Position numbers and translations under genes: made by a program
Assembly: GCA_037968895.1 (NCBI GenBank)
Contig: JBBKWJ010000018.1
Location: forward strand, 1-28,873
Direction of reading: 5' to 3'
Source: JBBKWJ01 sp037968895
GTDB lineage: Bacteria; Actinomycetota; Acidimicrobiia; Acidimicrobiales; SZUA-35
Length of the DNA: 28,873 nucleotides
The notes under the pieces: generated by a model
Databases searched by the model: none
What the model saw: only the letters and a program-made list of their open reading frames with translations
Told to the model about the DNA's origin: nothing
In this document: positions 24,653 through 28,873 of the stretch, one piece after another
How the letters are laid out: every line of letters begins with the position of its first letter
Numbering within the stretch: position 1 is the first letter of the stretch

Positions 24653-25672
24653 CTAGCGGTCTTGCTGCCAAGCCGTGTGGGTCGAGGAAGCGACCAGTCT
24701 GGCCCGTGGATTGCGTCCACCCCAAACTCCGAGGGCTACTGAAGGTCCCTTGGTGTGGATCGCGAGCATCGCATCAGTAGTTGGCAGCGCCGCCACCTGT
24801 TCGAGTGGTCGGCCCAGTTCGTACTCATAACCGGCCGCTACAGCCGCTCGATCGCCCTCGTCAGGACCGCGCACTAGGCCCTTCGGCGTCGCACCCCTGA
24901 GAACCGCGGCGATCGACGTCTTTGACGCTTCGTCTCGGCGTGTGCGGCGCCAGGTCCGACTGGGCACGAATCCAGGACGGAAGGCGACCTCGACTCCGCC
25001 GAGTCCACGTTGGAGCAGCTTTCTCATCGAGTCACATTCTGCACCGATGATGAAGAGCGCAAGTCGCTGGCGTTCGGCGCCAAGCGCCAAACCAACGCGA
25101 AGGCGACTCATTCGCCATGCCGACCAACAGGTGTTGTCGACGGTGTGATCGACGCGGAGCACGACGGTCTCAAACCCGATCGGTCCGAGATTCCACCCTC
25201 GCATGATCCCAGCCCCCGACCAGAGCTGCAGCGCACTACTCGGCTGCTGCGGTGGCTTCGAGTTTTCCCATAGGCGTTGGGCGCTGACGAGTTGCTCGCG
25301 GGCCTCGATCTTGTCGCGTTCGAGTTGTGCAAGTGACGCTGAGTCGATCGCAGGACTCGACGATAGACCCGATGATGGACCCGACGACGGCGCCCGAAAC
25401 AGCCCTCCTGCCGGTTGGCGAGCTTCTTGTACGACGGGTTCGGCGATCGCTCGCTCGTAGCGGCGCACCGACTCAGTGAATCGGGAACGGGCCGTCAGCA
25501 CTGCTGTGAAAAGTCGGTCAGTTGCTTGAATGTCGGTGAGCGATGACAGAGCGCGTATGTCACGCCGCGTCGAAACGTATTGCCACGCCGCTGCAGCCAT
25601 GGTCAGCACGACCGCAGCAATCACTGCGGCGGCTGCAATAGCGGCTGCTCCCTCAAACCCTGCTAATGACAT
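24653..25672 (-). CDS. Membrane-anchored protein of unknown function
   Basis: Product of 339 aa that I do not recognise. It has one N-terminal hydrophobic segment (about 7-30, Ala/Val-rich), then a helical, coiled-coil-like region (35-85), a Ser/Pro/Gly linker (90-112), another helix with DKIEAREQLV, and a compact C-terminal domain from about 150. That domain contains WNLGPIGFETVVLRVDHTV, TCWSAWRMSRLRVGLALG and ALFIIGAECDSMRKLLQRGL, with mixed beta/alpha character and two isolated Cys (182, 213). An in-frame GTG lies at 25673-25675. I chose ATG 25670-25672 because TAGGTT then sits 6 nt upstream in the leaderless geometry. It heads an operon with the LLM gene 24 bp downstream, so a role in presenting or regulating that enzyme is possible but unproven. 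Confidence 0.7.
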   Translation of the reverse strand: MSLAGFEGAAAIAAAAVIAAVVLTMAAAAWQYVSTRRDIRALSSLTDIQATDRLFTAVLTARSRFTESVRRYERAIAEPVVQEARQPAGGLFRAPSSGPSSGLSSSPAIDSASLAQLERDKIEAREQLVSAQRLWENSKPPQQPSSALQLWSGAGIMRGWNLGPIGFETVVLRVDHTVDNTCWSAWRMSRLRVGLALGAERQRLALFIIGAECDSMRKLLQRGLGGVEVAFRPGFVPSRTWRRTRRDEASKTSIAAVLRGATPKGLVRGPDEGDRAAVAAGYEYELGRPLEQVAALPTTDAMLAIHTKGPSVALGVWGGRNPRARLVASSTHTAWQQDR

Positions 25673-25844
25673 CACTGCAACCTAGCCCGCGCGCTCACCG
25701 CACTGAAACATGGTAGGTAAACCTCACTCAGTCATAGCGGTTGACCACATTGCGTGGCCGCATGTCGCTCGCTCACGCGACGATTCACAGGATCGCAACC
25801 AGCTAGAACGGCCACTGTCACACCCCCTCCTCATACTGGTACTC
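25673..25844. other. Intergenic region upstream of the small ORF and thiolase
   Basis: This stretch and the part after the small ORF make up the window's longest sparse region, 25673-26029. The first 12 bases hold the minus-strand -10. A bulged inverted repeat, GCGG-ttga-CCAC-attgc-GTGG-CCGC, lies at 25737-25761, and TTGACC within it looks like a -35 but has no matching -10. I see no tRNA, further gene or long repeat. Confidence 0.4.
25679..25684 (-). promoter_or_regulatory. Leaderless-type -10 element of the unknown membrane protein gene
   Basis: TAGGTT on the minus strand lies 6 nt before ATG 25672 and 3 nt before GTG 25675, supporting the ATG. Confidence 0.4.
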
Positions 25845-25994
25845 ATGAACGCAACACAGCTCCACCTCGTGAGCAACCCACCAACTTGGAAGCTCGACGA
25901 CCAGACTCGAGATATTGGGCGCAAGGGCCTGGCCCAGGCTCGGGCTGCACTCCAGGCGAGCCACACCCCACAGCCAACACCCGTCGCAGCTTGA
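25845..25994 (+). CDS. Putative small conserved-looking protein (49 aa)
   Basis: Short reading frame of 49 aa (MNATQLHLVSNPPTW...). The core WKLDDQTRDIGRKGLAQARAAL (residues 15 on) is a charged amphipathic helix after a Trp-Lys-Leu, followed by a Pro/Thr/Gln tail. I recall similar small actinobacterial proteins with a W-L-D-T-R-GR-G-A-AR-AL pattern, so it is probably real, but I cannot name it. The longer frame from 25710 has no supported start; ATG 25845 has CATACT 7 nt upstream, a weak leaderless-type -10, and no Shine-Dalgarno. It ends 35 bp before the thiolase ATG, on the same strand. Function unknown. Confidence 0.5.
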   Translation: MNATQLHLVSNPPTWKLDDQTRDIGRKGLAQARAALQASHTPQPTPVAA

Positions 25995-26021
25995 CTCCTA
26001 GTGAGGTCTTCCCTCTAGGGT
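25991..26021 (+). promoter_or_regulatory. Sigma-A-type promoter of the thiolase gene
   Basis: TTGACT (25991-25996), a 19-bp spacer and TAGGGT (26016-26021) lie 8 nt upstream of ATG 26030. This is the best -35/-10 pair in the window. It overlaps the last bases of the small ORF and implies an almost leaderless transcript. Confidence 0.6.
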
Positions 26022-26029
26022 CTTTGGCT

Positions 26030-27208
26030 ATGTCTGACATTGTGATTGTTGATGCCGTGCGTTCACCGATTGGGCGCCGAAACGGTGCGCTTTCGTCCAT
26101 GCACCCTGCTCAGCTTCTCGGCGCAGTGCAGGCCGAACTCATCGAGCGGTCCGGCATCGACCCTTCAGAGGTCGGTCAGGTGTTCACGGGCTGTGTCAGC
26201 CAGGTTGGCGAACAATCGTTCAACATCGGCCGTACCGCATGGCTCGCAGCCGGCCTCCCCCAGTCAGTTGCCGCAACCACCCTCGACACCCAATGCGGCT
26301 CGTCCCAGCAGGCAACCAACATCGCAGCCGCAATGCTCGGCGCTGGCGTCGTCGACGTCGCTGTTGCCTGCGGCGTCGAGGTGATGAGCCGCATCCCAAT
26401 TGGCGCGAACTCGTCAAAGAAACTAGGGCTCGGTGTCCCGATCCCGAAGACTTACTTTGGCCACTACGAGATGACAAGCCAGTTTGAAGGGGCCGAACGC
26501 ATCGCCGACAAGTGGGGAGTCACTCGCCAAGACTGCGATGAATTCGCTCTTCGCTCGCAAACGCTCGCTGCGAACGCGTGGGCCGAAGACCGCTTTGCCA
26601 CTCAGATCAAGCCAATCGATGCGCCCGATGTCGACAACGAAGGAGTCGCCACGGGCACCACCCACCGCGTCGACCAAGACGAGGGTCTTCGCGAAACCAC
26701 GTTGGAAGGCCTCGCGAAACTCAAGCCAGTCGCTCGCGAAAACGGCGTTCACACCGCAGGCTCGGCCTCCCAAATATCCGACGGGGCTTCGGCCGTGCTC
26801 ATGATGACCGCAGAGAAAGCAGCCGCGCTTGGGCTCACGCCGATGGCGCGCATCATCGACACATGCAACGTCGGCGTCGACCCGGTGTTGATGCTGACGG
26901 GTCCCATCGACGCGACCCGTCACCTCCTCCAACGAAGCGGCATGTCGCAGTCCGACATTGACCTCGTCGAGATCAATGAGGCCTTCGCAAGCGTTGCCCT
27001 CGCCTGGGTCCGTGAGCTCGACGCCGATATGGATACTGTCAACCCAAATGGGGGCGCTATCGCCCTTGGCCATCCCCTCGGAGGCACCGGTGCCTTCCTC
27101 CTGACCAAGGCAGTCCACGAGCTCAAGCGAGCCGACAAGACAACTGCCCTCATCACCATGTGTTGTGGCGGCGGTCTTGGTACCGGCACCCTCATCGAAC
27201 GCATCTAA
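26030..27208 (+). CDS. Acetyl-CoA acyltransferase (thiolase), FadA5-like
   Basis: Degradative thiolase of 392 aa that cleaves 3-ketoacyl-CoA to acetyl- or propionyl-CoA and a shortened acyl-CoA. The acylated nucleophile is C89 in DTQCGSSQQA. The base motifs are NEAFAS (316-321), GHPLGGTG with H348, and MCCGGGLGTG, where C378 is the proton donor. The N-terminus (VDAVRSPIGRRNGALSSMH), TGCVSQVGEQSFNIGR and length closely follow M. tuberculosis FadA5, the steroid side-chain thiolase. The reading frame extends to 25754 but ATG 26030 is chosen because conserved sequence starts there and a TTGACT/TAGGGT promoter sits immediately upstream. The thermonuclease-like gene overlaps its 3' end. The steroid substrate is inferred. 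Confidence 0.92.
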   Translation: MSDIVIVDAVRSPIGRRNGALSSMHPAQLLGAVQAELIERSGIDPSEVGQVFTGCVSQVGEQSFNIGRTAWLAAGLPQSVAATTLDTQCGSSQQATNIAAAMLGAGVVDVAVACGVEVMSRIPIGANSSKKLGLGVPIPKTYFGHYEMTSQFEGAERIADKWGVTRQDCDEFALRSQTLAANAWAEDRFATQIKPIDAPDVDNEGVATGTTHRVDQDEGLRETTLEGLAKLKPVARENGVHTAGSASQISDGASAVLMMTAEKAAALGLTPMARIIDTCNVGVDPVLMLTGPIDATRHLLQRSGMSQSDIDLVEINEAFASVALAWVRELDADMDTVNPNGGAIALGHPLGGTGAFLLTKAVHELKRADKTTALITMCCGGGLGTGTLIERI

Positions 27209-27806
27209 GCAGCCACTGAGGCCATCGTGGCCCAGCCGGCGCGCGAGGAGCACGAGGAGGGGGGTTCGCTCCCGTCTGCTTCCGGTCGTTGGACCGTGCC
27301 TCGTCGCCATCGTTGGCGCGTCGTGTACCCCTGGCCCAGCACCACTGACGCCAACGAGCGGCGAGCAGGCAATCGTCACGCACGTCATCGATGGCGACAC
27401 CGTCACACTCGACTTCGGGCCAGACGTAGGCGAGGAGCGAGCCAGACTCATCGGTATCGACACTCCCGAATCCGTGTCCCAGTCGGTCCCCGACCAGTGC
27501 TTTGGCAAAGAGGCTTCGGAGGCAACAAGCGGCCTGCTTCCCCCCGGCACCGCGGTGTGGGTTTTACGCGACGTCGAAGCACGCGACCGTTACGGCCGAC
27601 TACTCGTCTACCTGTATCGGGTCGAAGACGATCTCTTCATCAATCGCTGGTTAGTCGAGAACGGCTTCGCCGATGTGCTCATTTTCGAGCCAAACACAAC
27701 GGTCGAACGCGAGTTCACTGCGCTCGCTAGCAAGGCCCGCGCCAATAGTGTTGGGCTATGGGGAAGCTGTGAAGGTCCAGACCAGCCGCTAGTGTCTGAC
27801 TCGTGA
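27165..27806 (+). CDS. Thermonuclease (SNase-like) domain protein, probable lipoprotein
   Basis: Staphylococcal-nuclease-fold protein, predicted exported. The SNase core runs from about 68 to 200: VTHVIDGDTVTL (71-82), ARLIGIDTPES (93-103) and RDRYGRLLVYLYR (140-152), holding the Asp, Arg, Glu and Arg residues expected in the active site, followed by NRWLVENGFADV. The N-terminus has an Arg-rich stretch, a hydrophobic stretch and VGASC (50-54), a near-lipobox with C54, then a Pro-rich linker. The start is unclear: GTG 27165 or TTG 27177 lies inside the thiolase end, and no in-frame start is seen closer to the signal sequence. DNA/RNA hydrolysis outside the cell is inferred from the domain. The next gene's GTG overlaps its end by 4 bp. 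Confidence 0.75.
   Translation: MAAVLVPAPSSNASKQPLRPSWPSRRARSTRRGVRSRLLPVVGPCLVAIVGASCTPGPAPLTPTSGEQAIVTHVIDGDTVTLDFGPDVGEERARLIGIDTPESVSQSVPDQCFGKEASEATSGLLPPGTAVWVLRDVEARDRYGRLLVYLYRVEDDLFINRWLVENGFADVLIFEPNTTVEREFTALASKARANSVGLWGSCEGPDQPLVSDS
27790..27795 (+). promoter_or_regulatory. Leaderless-type -10 element of the YdjC-like gene
   Basis: TAGTGT lies 7 nt before GTG 27803, within the last codons of the nuclease gene; no Shine-Dalgarno precedes the GTG. Confidence 0.4.
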
Positions 27807-28630
27807 CGGCGTCTCTTGAGCGACTAGGCCGAGCTTCAACCGCAAAGCTTGTAATCATCGCGGCCGAGAGCCTTGGCTGCTCGAACGCCGCCACTTCAGG
27901 GGTGTATGAAGCGCTGCGAAGCGGCGTGGCAACAACGGCCTCGCTTCAGGTGCCTTGCCCGTGGGCCCGAGGGGCTGCGGCTGAGTACCAGGGTGAAGAC
28001 GTCGGGGTGTCCCTCACTCTCAACGCCCAACACGAGTTCTATCGTTGGGGGCCGATAACCCACGCTCCCTCGCTCCTCGATGGCGACGGCGGATTCCCCC
28101 GAACTCCCGCTGACCTTTGGGACCACGCCGACCTCGAAGAAACTCGACGCGAGTGCCGCGCCCAGATTGAGCGGGCCATCGTCTGGGGTTTCCCGATCAC
28201 GCACCTCAGCGCCCACCTCGACGCCCTTTGCGCACGACCCGAGTTCTTCGACATCTATCTCGATCTCGCCGTCGACTTCAGGCTTCCGATTAGTCTCCCT
28301 GACCCCACAGTCGATCTCGGCTTTCCTGCTCGCGACCTTGCCCAAGAAGAGGGAATTCTTGTTCCCGACCGGGTCATTGGCGCCCGAGGCGAGCGCGAAG
28401 CTCGTTCGGCCCTTCAAGCCGTGCTCGACGACCTTAAGCCTGGCGTGAGCGAACTGCGCTTATCGCCAGCCGTCGACACCCCAGAGCTTCGTGCCCTCAC
28501 CCCAAACTGGGCAGCCAGAGTCGGCGACGCCCATCTCATCACTCGCGATCAAGAGTTCCGTGCGGCATTAACGCGCAGCGGTGCCGAACTCATCGGATTC
28601 CGCGAGCTGCGCGACGCGCAACGCTCCTAA
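27803..28630 (+). CDS. ChbG/YdjC deacetylase-family protein with degenerate metal site
   Basis: Product of 275 aa matching the ChbG/HpnK/YdjC carbohydrate-deacetylase fold: LVIIAAESLGCSNAATSGVYEAL (16-38), GVATTASLQVPCPWA (41-55), DVGVSLTLNAQHEFYRWGPIT and GFPITHLSAHLDAL. Functional members have an Asp pair in NADDxG, His in GVHLTLN and Asp/His in THLDSH. Here these read AAESLG, GVSLTLN and THLSAH, so the Asp pair, the GVHL histidine and the Asp of THLDSH are lost and only the last His remains. Metal-dependent deacetylation is therefore unlikely; a binding or structural role, or decay, is possible. GTG 27803 overlaps the nuclease stop and has TAGTGT 7 nt upstream. Its stop overlaps the convergent PLDc_N gene by 4 bp. 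Confidence 0.8.
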   Translation: MTASLERLGRASTAKLVIIAAESLGCSNAATSGVYEALRSGVATTASLQVPCPWARGAAAEYQGEDVGVSLTLNAQHEFYRWGPITHAPSLLDGDGGFPRTPADLWDHADLEETRRECRAQIERAIVWGFPITHLSAHLDALCARPEFFDIYLDLAVDFRLPISLPDPTVDLGFPARDLAQEEGILVPDRVIGARGEREARSALQAVLDDLKPGVSELRLSPAVDTPELRALTPNWAARVGDAHLITRDQEFRAALTRSGAELIGFRELRDAQRS

Positions 28631-28857
28631 TTCGTCGCCGCTGCGACGAGTTTCGGTTTGACGATCGTGAGATACAAGATCGGGCCAATCAGGCCAACGA
28701 AGATGACGATGAGCGCCCATACCACTTGGTTCTGACCGGCCTTCGTCCATTCGTCACTGTCTCGCCTGGCCAAGTCCATTAACGCAACAAGCAGAAGCGC
28801 TAACGGCACGACAAGTAAGAGCAAAACGGCTATGAGTTCGACGAGTCCAAGAGCCAT
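28627..28857 (-). CDS. Small membrane protein with PLDc_N (cardiolipin synthase N-terminal-like) domain
   Basis: Product of 76 aa with two transmembrane segments (about 5-29 and 46-66). DEWTKAGQNQVVWALIVIF and GLIGPILYLTI fit the PLDc N-terminal domain found before the phospholipase-D domains of cardiolipin synthases, here as a stand-alone small protein. No PLD catalytic motif (HKD) is present in the window. TAACGT lies 6 nt before the ATG on the minus strand, fitting a leaderless start. Its stop overlaps the YdjC-like stop by 4 bp. Role unknown. Confidence 0.75.
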   Translation of the reverse strand: MALGLVELIAVLLLLVVPLALLLVALMDLARRDSDEWTKAGQNQVVWALIVIFVGLIGPILYLTIVKPKLVAAATN

Positions 28858-28863
28858 CGACGT

Positions 28864-28869
28864 ACGTTA
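28864..28869 (-). promoter_or_regulatory. Leaderless-type -10 element of the PLDc_N gene
   Basis: TAACGT on the minus strand lies 6 nt before the ATG; the -35 would be beyond the window edge. Confidence 0.4.
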
Positions 28870-28873
28870 CTCG

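Noticed and set aside
25754..26029. N-terminal extension of the thiolase reading frame
   Set aside because: The 92 extra residues are low-complexity Arg/Pro/Thr, cover the small ORF and the promoter, and the conserved thiolase sequence starts at ATG 26030.
26423..27550. A 375-aa minus-strand reading frame covering the thiolase
   Set aside because: It is the antisense shadow of a well-conserved thiolase in high-GC codon use, has no recognisable domain and no ribosome site. Similar long shadows at 171-1118, 11677-12417 and 20276-20965 were rejected for the same reason.

Overview
This window looks like chromosomal DNA from a high-GC actinobacterium, most likely an uncultured or aquatic Acidimicrobiia (Ilumatobacter-like). 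Support comes from a NucS/EndoMS mismatch endonuclease, a mycobacterial-type CysQ, four luciferase-like (LLM) oxidoreductases of the F420-associated class, an MT0933-like small protein, an actinobacterial VanW protein with CC motifs, and a mug-type DNA glycosylase of a form I associate with Acidimicrobiia. The lineage is inference; there is no rRNA or tRNA in the window. Coding density is very high, and no gene-free stretch exceeds about 300 bases except 25673-26029, which holds a probable 49-aa gene.

Layout. 1-5700 (+): ettA, cysQ, a crotonase, an ABC1/UbiB-like kinase and nucS. 5730-7564 (-): an SDR dehydrogenase followed by a MaoC hydratase, together resembling a split peroxisomal MFE-2. 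7667-10725 (+): VanW-family envelope protein and a geranylgeranyl-reductase-family flavoprotein. 10722-16773: a lipid/steroid-type catabolic block with an Rv3520c-like F420 oxidoreductase (-), two tandem FadD19-like acyl-CoA synthetases (+) and two crotonases (-). 16863-19802 (+): PAP2 phosphatase, second LLM enzyme, mug and a secreted zinc metallopeptidase. 19895-20257 (-): MT0933-like antitoxin-family protein with an Asp/Ala-rich tail. 20355-23656 (+): HerA-like ATPase overlapping a third LLM enzyme. 23660-25672 (-): an unknown membrane-anchored protein followed by a fourth LLM enzyme. 25845-28630 (+): small ORF, FadA5-like thiolase, thermonuclease-like lipoprotein and a ChbG/YdjC-like protein that has lost its metal ligands. 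28627-28857 (-): a small PLDc_N membrane protein.

How the genes fit together. The window encodes activation (two acyl-CoA synthetases), hydration/isomerisation (three crotonases, one MaoC), dehydrogenation (SDR) and thiolysis (FadA5-like thiolase) of acyl-CoAs, but no acyl-CoA dehydrogenase. The neighbours FadD19-like, EchA19-like and Rv3520c-like recall the Mycobacterium tuberculosis cholesterol side-chain region, so sterol or branched isoprenoid-like substrates are plausible; this is inference. The four LLM enzymes may supply F420- or flavin-dependent redox steps.

Regulatory reading. Many starts, mostly at the head of transcription units, have a TAnnnT (often TAGnnT) hexamer 5-8 nt upstream and no Shine-Dalgarno, which suggests widespread leaderless transcription. 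A perfect 17-bp palindrome at 7610-7626 lies between the SDR-MaoC operon and the VanW gene and is the best operator candidate. No mobile element, CRISPR array, integrase or convincing defence island was seen.
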